The notes: generated from the letters alone by a model not told the origin. A stretch of DNA of 30,514 bases from Corinectria fuckeliana (GCA_019137255.1 WPDH01000277.1:1-30514), one strand, 5' to 3'. Positions 7,506 through 18,674 are shown, numbered from the stretch's first letter. Program-made: numbers and translations.

Positions 7506-10500
7506 CTGTTTAATGCTGGTACGTCTCTTTCTAAAGGGCAAAAGGCGCCTAACTATCTGTCTACATCTCTAAATACACTTGCTGCTAAACACACGTACTA
7601 AGGAAAGGACAGGTAGGAAGGGGAAGGAGGGGTTAGGTCTTTAGGTCTTCTAGATAATAAACATTAGAGAAGCGAGGTGAGGTGTAGAGTATAACTAGGG
7701 CTAGTTATAGTTAAGTAGGCGAAGCCTGCTGTAGCTAAGCCTAGTAATAAGTATAGATTTCTTTAAAGAATCTTATATTTTAAGCTCTCTTAATATAAAA
7801 TATCTATTAAGATCTTAATATAGCTAGTATACTGCCTTTTAGGGTATTTTATAGCTAATATTATCTAGCTTTATAGTATATAAAGATATAAGTAGGTATC
7901 TTTCTCTTCTTATAAGAGTAGGTTATCTTAGTATCTTAGTGTTTAAACCTACTATAGTATTTAGTAAAGTCTTTATAGCTTAAGCGGGCTGTAAGAAGAT
8001 AGTATAGTTTGTCTTAGAAGAGCTTTAGTTTTTTTATAAGTTTAAGAGAGGTGTTAAGTCTTAGCAGGCTATAGCTTATTAAGCTCTTATTATACTACTA
8101 GTTATTAAAGTTAGACTAATTCTTAATTTTAATCTGCCTTTTAATATAGCTATAAGTTAAGAGTAGATATTTTAAGAGGTTAGCTTACACTCTCTGCTTT
8201 ACTAGGTAGTTAGTAGTCTTATTTCCTGTGATATTAGAGTATCTTAAGGCCTAGTATAATTTAACCTTAGCTTTATAAGTCTTTATAGTTTTATAGTAAG
8301 TAAGAAAGGCGTCTTATAATAAGTTTAATAGGTTTTCTTATAGTCTATAAAGTATAGTAAAGTTGTTAAGATATACTAAGATAAGGTCCTAAAAGAAGAG
8401 TTATAAGGCTTTAGCTAAACCTTATATTATGCTTTCTGTCTTAGTATTAAAGACTTTTATCTTATATAGTAGATAGTAGCTTATATATACTAGCTAGTTA
8501 TTCTTAAAGATAGTATATTTATAGCCTACTCTTAAGGTATTATATAAGTTACTCTTCTCTAAGAGTTTAAACCTGTTTATATAAATAACTATATATAATT
8601 CTTTTACTATACTTACCTAGTTATTAAATTCTACTATTACTTTTATTTTATTACTAAAATTAAGTAAAGGTTTATCTTTATATATTATTTAGTAGAAAAT
8701 AAGATAAGAGAAAGATTTAAATATTATTACTATATTTATTAAAACTATTAGTTATACTAGGTTATCTTAGTTTTTTTATAGTTAGTAATTAATAATCTTA
8801 TTAACTAGTAGGTATTATTACTATAAAGAGCTAAGTTAGAAAGTATACCTTCTTTTAGTTATATTAAGAGTTATATTAATTAGAGGGATACTAGCTTTTT
8901 TTACTAGAATTAAGACTAAAGTGATCTTTTAGACTAGTAGATATTTATAAATAGTATAGTTAAGTATAAGTTAGTACTTATTTAAAGAGTCTCTTATATT
9001 ATAGTATACTTAAGGCTAAATATCTTAGCTTTTTTTCACTCTAATATATATAAGGCTTAGCTACTAGATCTTACTTTTATATAAGAGTTTTAAGATAATA
9101 ATTATTTAGATTGCTTTTTATATTATAGTAAGAAAAGCTTTCTAGTAGATCTTATTTAGGCCTTTTAGGTAGTTTATTACTATATATACTAAGATAGTCT
9201 AAACTTTAATATAGTGCTTAAAGTTAAGCTTATAATCTAGGTATATTCTTAGCTATTTAATAACACTTAGAGGGTTAATAATCTTATTATTATACTTAAC
9301 TATAAGATTCTAAGGGTTTTATTACTAGGTAAAGTAAATAAGCTTTATTTTTCCTAGGTTAAATATAATTCTATTTATTATATCTTATTTAATTATCTTA
9401 TTAAGTATCTCTTATACTTTAGTAGAGATCTTTTCTATTATACTTTCTATTACTAGAATACTATAGTTATTTATATATTTAAACTGTAATTTAAAAGGGC
9501 TAAAAAAGTATATAAGTATTAGGTATAATAAGAAGAGTATTAAAAAGGCTAGTAACTCTTATAGTAAAAAAGATCTTAGTTTTATACTTTTTATCTTTTC
9601 CTTCTTATAAGTTACTATAGTAAATCTATTTATTATAAATAAGCTTACTTAGCTAGTTAGTTATAATAGCTATTCTTATTCTTATAGTTTATATACTAAG
9701 CAGTTTCTTAAAACTATATTAAAAGCCTTTTATATATTAATTATAATTAGAGTGATAACTCTCTTTTTATATAACTACATCTTAATATTATATACTAATA
9801 CTTTAATAATATTAATAGCTGATTTCTTTAAGAGTATACTAGCTACCTTTAGAGGTAAAATTCTATATATAATAGTAGCTTAAGCTACTTTTCTTATAAT
9901 AAGTCTTTTAAGTTCTTTCTTTAGGTATAAAAGAAGAGAGATAAAATACTAGCTCTTATAAGTGTTTATATTATAATTTAGCTTTAGTATTATTACTATA
10001 TTTACCTTTTAGAAGATCTAAAAGTAATATTTTAGTTTAAGATAGTATTAAGAGAAGTATTTAATATATTTAGCTATTACTAGCTAAGCAGCTCTTAGTA
10101 TAGTAATTATAATACTATCTAATTTAGGTATTATATTACCTACTCCTAAAAGTGCTTTTTTTATCTCTCTAAAAGTAATTAAGTTATCTTACTTAATAAT
10201 TTTTTATAAGTATATTAGTAGCTTATTTATAAGAAGATTATTATCTATTATAATCCTCTTAAGTAGTATTTTTCTTAGGTACTTTACTTTATTAATAAGG
10301 TTTATTATAATAGTGCTATTCTTACTAGTTATTAGGGTAGCTTAGAATTAAGAGCTTTATTTATACTACTTATAGACCTTATATAGGTTTTTATCTGTTT
10401 TTATATTTTTAACTTAGTTAGACTAGAGTTTTATTTTAGCTCTTTTAGTTATATTATTTTATTTCTTCTTAAGTTTTTTTATTTTATTAAAAAGAGCGGT

Positions 10501-12409
10501 ATTTTTTCTTACTAGTTTATAAATTATACTAATTTCTTTAATATTATTTATCTACTAGGTAGTACTCTTACTATTTATTTTTTATTTTTTCCCTACCTTT
10601 TTTAAGGCAGATAATAAAGCTAAGAAGATCTTAATAGTTATACTTTTTATATCTTATTTATTATTAATTCTGCTAAGAGTTATACTTAGACAGCTCTTAA
10701 CCTCTTTTTTATATATCTTAAGCTTATTATCTAATAAGTAGTAGTATACTAGAATTTTCACTAGAGGGTTTATTAGTAAGATTATTAAGATAAGTAGAAG
10801 ATAGTTAAAGCTATTATCTAAGTGTAGTATAACTAATATTTATACTAGTGGGATATTTCTAAAGATAAGATTTAAAATGTTTCTAAGGTTATATATAGTA
10901 ACTTTAGGTTTATTATAAATATTAAGATTATTTCTATTAATTTAGCTTACTAGGTAAAAGGCTCTTATATTTAATATAGCTTTTAGTTACTACTAGTAGT
11001 AATATATATTAAAGTTCTTAACAATTAGTATCTTATTTACTAATACTATTAACTCTAAAAGCTTTATTATTATATTAGTTACTAGCTTTTTATAAATATT
11101 AATAATATTATATTTATAAATCTTAATAGAAAGTATATCTTATAAGAGGAGGGCTTTTAGTATATATACTTTTAGCCCTCTTTTTTATCTAATATATATT
11201 ATTACCTTAGAATATATACTAAGGCTATCTTAGTTAGCTGTTAAGGTGTAAGTATTATAGTCTAAGTAGTTTTTTATTTTATTTTATTAAAAGCCTAAGA
11301 TAGTTTATAACTCTTATATAAGTATAATATTTATATCTGCTTTATAAGTGTAGTTTAGTATATTAAGATATATAAAGTTATTCTTTTAAGTGTTAGCTTA
11401 GTATATAATAAGATAGGTTTTTTATTTTTCTTTTATTTAGATGTAAATACTTAAGTCTTTAAAAGTATCTTTCTAGCTGTAACTAGTTTAGATTTATCTT
11501 AGTAAAGAGAGGAGAATAGTATATTAATTAGTTTTAAGTTAGTAAGGTTAGCTTTAAAGATACCTTTTAGTATCTCTTTTAGAGTGTTAAAAATATATTC
11601 TCTAAAGTTAAGATATTTATTATTTTATATGTTAACTTTTATAGTATTATCCTCTAAGAGGGTAAAGCTATTATACTAAGGCTTTAATAAAGTTATTAAG
11701 TTATTAAGATAAGTCTTAAGTGTGGTTAAAGCTAAGATAGAAAGGTAAGTTAAATAAATTATAATATTTTAAAAGTGTAGCCTTTTAGTAAGGCTAGTAG
11801 TTAGTTAGATAAAAATATTAGTTATTTTATCTTACTTTAGAATAAGCTTATAGTCTTTATATTTTAAGTATTTTTTTATAAAACAGTTTAAGTATTAAGT
11901 CTTTTAGCAGAAGGTATTAAAGTAAGTATATTATTTATAGTTATAATAGACTAAGTGTTTATAATAAGTGTTAAAGTAGTGCTAGCTAAGGTATTTTAAA
12001 TATTATTTATATAAGAGCTTTTACTTAATAAGTCTTAAAAAAGTGCTTATTTTAAAAAGTTAAAAAGGCTTATTAACCTTATATTTAAAGTGTATTATCT
12101 AGCGTGTAGTATTAGGATTAGTATTATTAACCTTTATATAGTTATACTTAATTAGAGTCTGTTTTATATAGGTTTTTATCTTATTATTAATTAAGTTTTT
12201 TATATTAATAAAGGTTTTATTATAAGAGTAGAAGTAGTTAAAAATAAATATAATAAAGTATAAGACTTAAAACTAAGATCTCTTAATACTTATTATATTA
12301 AAAGTAGAATAAAGTATAATACTATAATTAAGTATAGCTTATTTTATAGTATTAGATATAAGTATAAATATAAAACTAAAAGAAATTTTATATATTATTA
12401 TAATATTCT
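7491..12409 (-). mobile_element. RIP-degraded non-LTR retrotransposon (LINE, Tad-like) with reverse transcriptase remnant
   Basis: On the minus strand near 9555-9460 a frame reads LLAFLILFLLYLILIYFF..., then KYINNY at about 9480-9463. Compared with the fungal LINE RT core G-x-P-A-S-P-I-L-F-L-L-Y-L, 20-25 residues and F-x-Y-x-D-D, this is the same block with S/P turned to F/L and D-D turned to N-N, all transitions of RIP type. YINN (TAT ATA AAT AAC) derives from Y-V-D-D by G-to-A changes. Orientation and spacing (about 1.95 kb from the RT core to the tail) fit an RT followed by an RNase H region and 3' UTR. Nearly every frame is full of stops, so endonuclease and RNase H domains could not be read. 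The 5' part probably continues beyond the nested element at 12,426-14,245, into 14,262 onward. The 3' UTR (7506-7740) is less mutated than the body. Confidence 0.7.
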
Positions 12410-12425
12410 TACTTTAAATTAAATA
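12410..12425 (+). repeat. 16-bp target-site duplication, left copy
   Basis: The 16 bases TACTTTAAATTAAATA are identical to 14246-14261 and flank the Gag-only element precisely. The length is in the range made by target-primed reverse transcription. Confidence 0.85.
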
Positions 12426-14245
12426 ACCTTTTATAAATATTTAATAGTTACTCTTACTATATCTTAGTTACACTCTTAAAATCTATTTTAACCTAACTAA
12501 CTTTCTTTATAAACCTTTTTTACTCTCTTTTTACTCTTATATTATTATTATATTATATATAATAAGCAGGCTAAGTAAAATAAAAGATATTAAGATTATA
12601 AACTATCTCTTTTCTCCTCTTAAGGAAAATTTTTCACTATAAAACCTACTCTTATTATAGGCTAAGCCTAGTATAGAAATAACCTATAATTAATTTAAAG
12701 ATCTTATTATTAAGACTAAATATAAACTTAAAGTAATTATCCTAAGAGCTACTTTCCTCTTAGTTTAGAGAATAATAGTAACCCTAGCTAATACTACTAT
12801 AAGTTATACCTAGTATATAAGTAGTAAGATCCTAATCTTACTATCTCTTATAAAAATAATTATAACTACTATTAAAAAAGTAGTATTAGCTACCCTTTAG
12901 AAAATACCTATTAAGACTCTAACCTAAGCCTAAGTCGCTTATAATAAGAGGATACTCTTATTCTTAATAGTACTAATATTAAAAGTAATCTTTTCTTATC
13001 TTAGTAGAAAGATTATTATTAGGTCGCTTAGTATAACTTCTAATATTATATCTTATATACTATTAGATACTATAATAATTATTAACTATACCCTTTTAAG
13101 AGGTTACCTCTTACTTATAGTAGTCTTATATTACCTCTCTAGTAGGGATATTATAGTCCTCTTTTATAAACTAATTATAAATCTTCTAAAGGATAATACT
13201 TAGATTCTTACTATTTTTAGTATAAGTATATATTAGGTCTTAAGATAGTTTATAGTAGTTACTAAGAGAGTCTTAACTAGCTATATAANNTAGATCTTAC
13301 TAGTTACTAGTTATATTATTAACTAAACTAATAGATATAAATAAACTTTATAACTAAGATATAATTATAGCTATAAAGGTTTATTAGACTAAGCTCTATT
13401 TAGAGGAGATTTAACCTAGGTAGTACTTTAAGTGATTTTACTTTAAATATATTATATAGTACTATTAGGAATAAGCTAGATATAACTACTATAAGAGGGC
13501 TTACTATATAAGAGATATAGTATATTTTACTTTTACTAGTAAGATCCTCTTAGTATATTATAACTATAACAGCTTATACCTAGTATAGTCTTATATATAC
13601 TATATAGTATAAAAAGAGTAAAAATAAGTAAGAAATACTTATATAAAAAGACCTATATAGTTTAGTATTCTAAGTAAGTAGTATAAATATATAATATACC
13701 TACTATAAGATATAATAGTATTAATACTAATACTAACTATAGTACTAAACTATCTTACCTAAAGGGGGCTTAAATAGCTTTTAAAGTAGTCTTAAGCTAG
13801 ACTAGACCTAGGTCTAAGTTTAACTCTTATAGTATTTAGTCTAATTAACTAATTAAGAGAGTAAATACTATTAAAAGTTAGAGATAGTATACTAAGACTA
13901 GTTAGTAATAAGAATAATACCTAAGTGGATAAGAATAAGTAGTATAAGTAACTTAGACTTAACCTAAGATTAATTAAATTTTAGTATATAATTTAAGCTA
14001 AGCCTTATAAAAACTTATTATTATAAGTATATAATTAGCTTTTCTTATAAAATAAACCTGCTTATAATATATATTACTATATATATATATTAAGCCTAAC
14101 TTACTCCCCTCTTAAGTGAGAGTAATAAGAGGTTTTTTATCTTATAGCTTACTATTAGGGTTTTTCCCTCTTATTATAGATTAGTTTAAGTTACTTAGAA
14201 GAAGGACTAGATAGCTATAAGCTAAATCAGGTATAAATAAATAAA
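12426..14245 (+). mobile_element. Gag-only (ORF1-only) LINE-like element, copy 1
   Basis: The element of about 1.82 kb is bounded by a perfect 16-bp TSD and ends in an (AAAT)n tail (14232-14245). A frame from 13421 reads as a RIP-eroded zinc-knuckle Gag. TAC TTT AAG TGA...TAT...TAC/TAT corresponds to C-F-K-C-x4-H-x4-C, with Cys and His codons turned to Tyr; at the fourth codon copy 2 still has TGC. A second CX2CX3H-type knuckle follows at about 13481-13510. The downstream pattern, PVWS-x-I-C-C then QKEW-x-x-V-R-x-x-YI-x-RP, matches the C-terminus of fungal LINE ORF1 proteins. No room remains for endonuclease or RT, so the element is non-autonomous and must have been moved by another LINE. It appears to be nested in the minus-strand LINE. 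Two N lie at 13289-13290. Confidence 0.75.
13289..13290. other. Assembly gap (NN)
   Basis: Two undetermined bases are present. Aligned by eye with copy 2, bases equivalent to 25930-26020 (about 91 bp) are missing here, so the gap stands for a scaffold join of underestimated size. Confidence 0.8.
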
Positions 14246-14261
14246 TACTTTAAATTAAATA
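14246..14261 (+). repeat. 16-bp target-site duplication, right copy
   Basis: This is identical to 12410-12425 and directly abuts the (AAAT)n tail of the Gag-only element. Confidence 0.85.
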
Positions 14262-15325
14262 TAGTTTTATAATTCTAATATAAAAACTTACTAGATACTT
14301 ATTATAAATCTTATCTCTTATAAAGACTTAAATAAAGATTCTAGTATTAGAGTGTTTATAGTTAGTAGTTTTAAGTAGCTTAAAAACTTTTTTAGTACTA
14401 CTAGCTATATAGTATAAATTCTAATATATCTCTTTTAAAGCCTGCTAATATCTTATAATATTATACTAAGCCTTATAGGTAATAAGAGAGTTAGTAATAG
14501 TAATAATATATTATAAAATTACTACTTTTATAAGCTTATCTTAAGAGGTGTATTAGTTACTCCTTTAGGGCCTTATATCTTAAAAGGTGTTACTATTACT
14601 ATTAAAAGCTGCTAAGATTCTTAGTGTAAAAAAGATAGTTACTTTTATATACTTAGAATTCTTATAAAGCTTATAGGTAATAAAGTAGATTACCTTAAGG
14701 TATACTTAGTAGATGTATTTATATAGGTTAATATTTTTAAGAGTATTTAAGATTTACTAGATATATATATTATAAGGCTAAAGTTAGAGCTTTTAGAGAT
14801 TAGGCTAAGAGGCTTTTAAGATTCTACTAAATAAAAGTTAGGTAGATTTTCTTTTTAAGAGGCTACTAAGCTTAGATATATCTAGTGATAAATATATTTA
14901 CTTAGTTAAGAAGGATTTAAAAGTAAGTAAAAAGGTAACTTATAAAATTATATACTAAGATACCTAAAAGATAAAGTTGCCTTTTTTAGCAGGCAGCTAA
15001 GAGAGTATAAGCTCTCCTAAAAGAGGTCTAGCTAGTATATTATAAATATAAGAAGAGGGTTTTTATATTTATTAGTGTATAATATATAATAAACATGTAA
15101 AGCACTAACAGCCTTACTAGGTAGAAAATAAAAGAAGAAGAAGGTTAATATAAGAATAGTAAATATCTTAAGAGCCTATAAGGTCTTATTTTAGGTTTAG
15201 GTTCTCTTATATAAGCTGCTTTTCTTAGTGCACTTAAGATAATAAAAGATAAAATAAGAAACTAAGTAGGATTAAAATACTTTTATAATATTTCTTTATA
15301 CTATTTCTTAATATTCTTTATATTA
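14262..15325. other. RIP-degraded sequence continuing from 12,409
   Basis: Because the nested element is bounded by a TSD, this stretch was originally contiguous with the sequence ending at 12,425. It may therefore hold the 5' part of the minus-strand LINE. No motif is readable. Confidence 0.4.
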
Positions 15326-15872
15326 CAGCCCAGGTTAAAACTAGGTAGTTATAACTAGTAGAATTATAATATACCTGCTTTTTTACCTAATATAAATTCT
15401 AAAATCACTTTATATAAGTAAGCTTAAATACTTAACTTACTTTACTATAATAAGCTATAAGATTAGACTTACTCTTACTTAGTAAGCTTATACTAGCTCT
15501 CTTAGTATATAAGTATATTTAGTTAGTAATTTTATAAAATTAGTTTTCTTAGCTATTAATATATACTTAGTTATATTAAATCTACTATTTTACTATTACT
15601 AGATTATAACTTATAAATTATAACTTATATTACTTACTTTAATATTTTAAACTACTAGTTTAAATACTTTTATATCTTAAACTTATTTTATACTTTTAGG
15701 TAAGACTTAGCTATTATATATTAATAACTCTTATTTAGTATTTTATTATATTAACTTAAGTAATAATTTAAATTAAGTTATTATAGTTTTAATAATTTTA
15801 TTTAGTTTAGAAATATTTTAAGATAAGTAGTCTTAAAATAATATCTAAATATAAAATAATAGTATTTTAAGT
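15326..15872 (+). repeat. Dispersed repeat R1, copy A
   Basis: This matches 24451-24801 in the same orientation. The left end shares about 46 bases (15326-15373, with GTTATAACTAGTAG-type sequence), and the right 300 bases share long runs such as TTTAAACTACTAGTTTAAATA. Copy A contains about 200 extra bases (roughly 15375-15570) missing from copy B. Both copies are RIP-degraded. The element type is unknown; an LTR or a non-coding part of a retroelement is possible. Confidence 0.65.
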
Positions 15873-16719
15873 AACTTAAGATTAGATAAGAAAGTTATTT
15901 ACTAAAAGGTAATAAGACTTAGCTACTAAGTTAGTTAACAGCCTATATAAGTATTTAAGTTAGATAGGTAAAAAGCTCTACTTTCTCTCTTTTCTCTTTT
16001 TTAGCTTTATTAATTAATCTCTTTTAGCACCTTTTTACAGCTGCCTAAGAGCTAGCCTATTATATATTTTAATAGCTTTTAAAAACTTATCTAACTAATA
16101 TAATATAAAAGCTATCTCTTATTAAGCTAGTAAGCTATGCTAACTTTTTTTAATATAATCTTAAAATCCTATTTTTAGAATAAATATTAATAATAATATA
16201 ACTATAATATAAATTACTTATTATACTATCTAAGTAGAGAGTACTAGCCTTAATATATATATAACTAAATACTATTATAATCTTAATAATAAAGTGATAA
16301 AAGCATATAGTTATAAGTAGCAGCTTTAAAAAGCTAAATTATTATATCTTAATAACTTTAGAATAAGCTGCTAAGACACTCTTACTAATATATAAAGAGT
16401 AAATCTAGCTCTTTTTAGCTGCTAATCTAATTATATTAAAAATAAACTCTTAATCTTTAAGGTTTTATATTAGTACTTTATACTTAATAAATTATATAGC
16501 ATTTAAGACTTAAAGCTAATATAAGCCTAATAAAAAGCCTAAAAAGAAAGTAAGCTACTTATAAAGGTATTAAAAAGAGAAGAAAAAAAGAAAGATATTA
16601 CAGTCTAAAAGAAGAAACTAAATAATAAATAATAAAAATCTATATAACTACTAATAGCTGCTAACAGCTGTTAAGTATTAAGTTTATACTAGCTTTTAGC
16701 TACTAATAACTATACTACT
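15873..16719. other. AT-rich block without recognisable feature
   Basis: The sequence is RIP-type throughout, with a pyrimidine-rich run near 15,983-16,005. No coding motif or clear repeat partner was found by eye. Confidence 0.4.
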
Positions 16720-16757
16720 AGCTAACTTACTAACAGCTAGCTAACTTACTAACAGCT
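16720..16757 (+). repeat. Perfect 19-bp tandem duplication
   Basis: The unit AGCTAACTTACTAACAGCT occurs twice in direct succession. It lies in a region rich in AGCTG/CAGCT words, which suggests older, decayed copies around it. Confidence 0.8.
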
Positions 16758-16888
16758 AGTTTTACCCACTTAAAATCTTAAGCACTTAGCTATAACTGTA
16801 AAGCAACTTAAACACACTTAGCTAGTATAATTCTAATACTTAACTACTCTACTCTTATAGTAAATTAAGTGCTTAATATTTAGTTAAC

Positions 16889-16977
16889 TATTTCTCTCTT
16901 TTTTATCTCTTTTTTTCTTTTTTATTCTCTTTTTTCTTTTCTCTTTTCTTTTTTCTCTCTTTTTAATTTTTTTTTCT
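16889..16977 (+). repeat. Polypyrimidine tract
   Basis: Nearly 90 bases consist almost only of T and C (CTCTTTTTT-type words), interrupted by single A bases. A second, shorter tract lies at about 17,325-17,365. C before T survives RIP, so such tracts persist. They could be remnants of a promoter or element 5' end. Confidence 0.6.
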
Positions 16978-17139
16978 AACCTTTTAGGAAATAAGATAAC
17001 TCTAGTTTTAGTAAAAAGACTATTTACTTATATATAGTAATAGTATAAGAGGCTTAATCTAAGCCTACTATATAAAAAATATAAGTTTTTATCTAATTTT
17101 ATAGTTTTTCTTATATTTATATAAAATAAAAGTATTATT

Positions 17140-17181
17140 TACCTTTTAAGTTTATAAAGTATAAATAAATAAATAAATAAT
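17140..17181 (+). mobile_element. LINE-type 3' end with (AAAT)n tail
   Basis: The sequence TTTATAAAGTATAAATAAATAAAT matches, on the opposite strand, the short insertion at 23,799-23,832, and its tail type matches the Gag-only elements. It probably marks the 3' terminus of a RIP-degraded plus-strand LINE fragment. The 5' extent and TSD could not be determined. Confidence 0.4.
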
Positions 17182-17389
17182 AAATTATATAGTAATTTAC
17201 TATTAGAAATCTAAGTATTATAAAGTTTATATAAACTTAAATATAATACTATATTAAGTTTATACTAGACTTTAATTTTAAAATGTTAAAATATTAAGCT
17301 TTATACCTTCTTAAACTGCGTCTTTCTTATTTTTTACTTTTTTTTTCTCTATCCTCTTCTCTTTTAATTCTAAGTTCTTCCGATTAGTC

Positions 17390-17608
17390 TTATAAATCCG
17401 CTTCCCTAATAGCCTCTTCGCTTATCTGCTCTAGCATCTGCTCAGCCTGGGTTATCTTCGCCGGCACTATGTTCCCCTCAGGGTCTAATCCGGGAATCTT
17501 ACGTGCGCTAATTAAACGAACGTGGGCTCTGCGAAGTCGACATCCACAAGTCAACAGGACTCCTCCACCGGGAGGCATTGCATACGTCTCCGCAGAGCTT
17601 GTTTCCAC
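17390..17608 (-). CDS. Hypothetical terminal-exon-like frame, 72 codons
   Basis: The frame lies just inside the edge of the right island. It begins only with GTG in the window and reads ...VLLTCGCRLRRAHVR... then KIPGLDPEGNIVPAKITQAE and EQISEEAIREADL, ending at TAA. The composition is protein-like, with an acidic helical end. With no ATG but possible AG acceptor sites upstream (CAG at about 17,630), it could be the last exon of a gene whose other exons are lost or undetected. The family is not recognised. Confidence 0.2.
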   Translation of the reverse strand: METSSAETYAMPPGGGVLLTCGCRLRRAHVRLISARKIPGLDPEGNIVPAKITQAEQMLEQISEEAIREADL

Positions 17609-17870
17609 ACCTGTATCCAGAGGAGACGGTTTCTGGCTTCAGGAGGGATAAGTAGGGACGGAAGCAGAGATGGATATCTTACGAATAGCAATCGAATCGA
17701 TAGATTCATTTGATGCCAAGTCTTATGTCCTCGAAAAGACTGCATCACATGCTACGCAACCACAGGATGAAAATCAACGGTTTATAGTATTATCAACAAA
17801 TACCCTAGTAAAGAAGCCAAAGAGTACTGTCTGAGAGGAGAAGAAATGCTTTTCGTGAAACGATGCATCG
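17609..17870. other. Gap between frame remnant and acetyltransferase 3' end
   Basis: No supported gene is present. It contains the 3' flank of the acetyltransferase gene (minus strand). Confidence 0.4.
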
Positions 17871-18645
17871 TTAGAGCTCTGACTGTTTAGACTCAAGCAC
17901 CATACATTCAACAGATAGAGACTCCTCCTCACCAGGAGCACGAATAAGTTGCGTACCTAGACATTTGAACCCTAGGCTACGGTAGAGCAAGGAGCCTGTC
18001 GGACTTGCGTTCAAGGTCACGGAGAGCTTATCGCCAGCCGCTTTCTCCATCCCCCATTCGCAAAGAGCCTTTGCGAAGCGCCGACGGCGGTACTTGGGCA
18101 GTGTCCCCAAGATCTGCAGCCGCAACTGGTCGACGCCGAATGTGCTGAAATACTTTTGCGCGCCCTCCTTCAACGCCTCCTGGAAGGCCTCCAGATGCTT
18201 GGGGTCGGCATCTCTTTGGCAGTAGCCTGCCTCGCCGGTGTCTTTTAGCGCTGGATTGGTAAAAACGGTCAGCTTCTCGTGTATTAGCCTTTAGCAGCAG
18301 GGTGCACTTACGAGACATAGGAATGTACTTAGGCCCCTGGGCCCGTTTATTGACGTATGAAATGTCCCACACGGCAAAAGAGACGATACGCAAGACTTGC
18401 GTATCATCGAGGACCTCAACAACCATAACGGTCCAGTCGTTGTACTCTGGGGAGATGAAGCGGCTCATGAGGTTCTTGGCGTGGTTCAAATGATCCTCGC
18501 GGTATATATTGCGGTGAGGAAATCGATATGGCCAGGCTGGATCGTCCTGCATTGCCTCAATGAAGACGTCGGCGATCTCGTTCGTGTCTTCGGCCACAGC
18601 GGGCCGCACCCAGGCATTGGCCTCGGGGAGCCACGTCCGGGTCAT
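17871..18645 (-). CDS. GNAT-family N-acetyltransferase, two exons, 237 aa
   Basis: Exon 1 (18645-18312) starts at an ATG in a good context (CCGCCATGA). A 61-nt intron (18311-18251) has donor GTAAGT, a GCTAAT branch-like site and a CAG acceptor. Exon 2 (18250-17871) keeps the frame through codon C|CG. The protein starts with WVRPAVAEDTNEIADVF (beta-1/alpha-1 of GNAT) and has VMVVEVLDDTQVLRIVSFAV as central strands. The CoA-binding motif A region reads LQILGTLPKYRRRRFAKALCE, then LNASPTGSLLYRSLGFKCLG, the typical C-terminal A-S-P-x-G-x-x-L-Y-x-x-L-G-F. This is the fungal small-molecule/unknown-substrate GNAT type. In motif A (Q/R-x-x-G-x-G/A) the first glycine is replaced by Arg (CGC), which may weaken CoA binding. 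Otherwise the gene is intact, with no RIP stops. Confidence 0.85.
18251..18311 (-). other. Intron of the GNAT gene
   Basis: The 61-nt GT-AG intron has donor GTAAGT at 18311-18306, a branch-like GCTAAT, and a pyrimidine-rich stretch before CAG at 18253-18251. Removing it joins two otherwise offset frames into one 238-codon gene. Confidence 0.85.
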
Positions 18646-18674
18646 GGCGGCAGTCTAGCGCGTGATCAGTGCAG

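Noticed and set aside
11880..12020. Possible zinc-knuckle region on the minus strand of the LINE
   Set aside because: Spacing of the candidate Cys/His positions does not fit CX2CX4HX4C, unlike the clear knuckles in the Gag-only elements.
16720..16757. CRISPR-like direct repeats
   Set aside because: Only two 19-bp units without spacers in a fungal genome; a simple tandem duplication.
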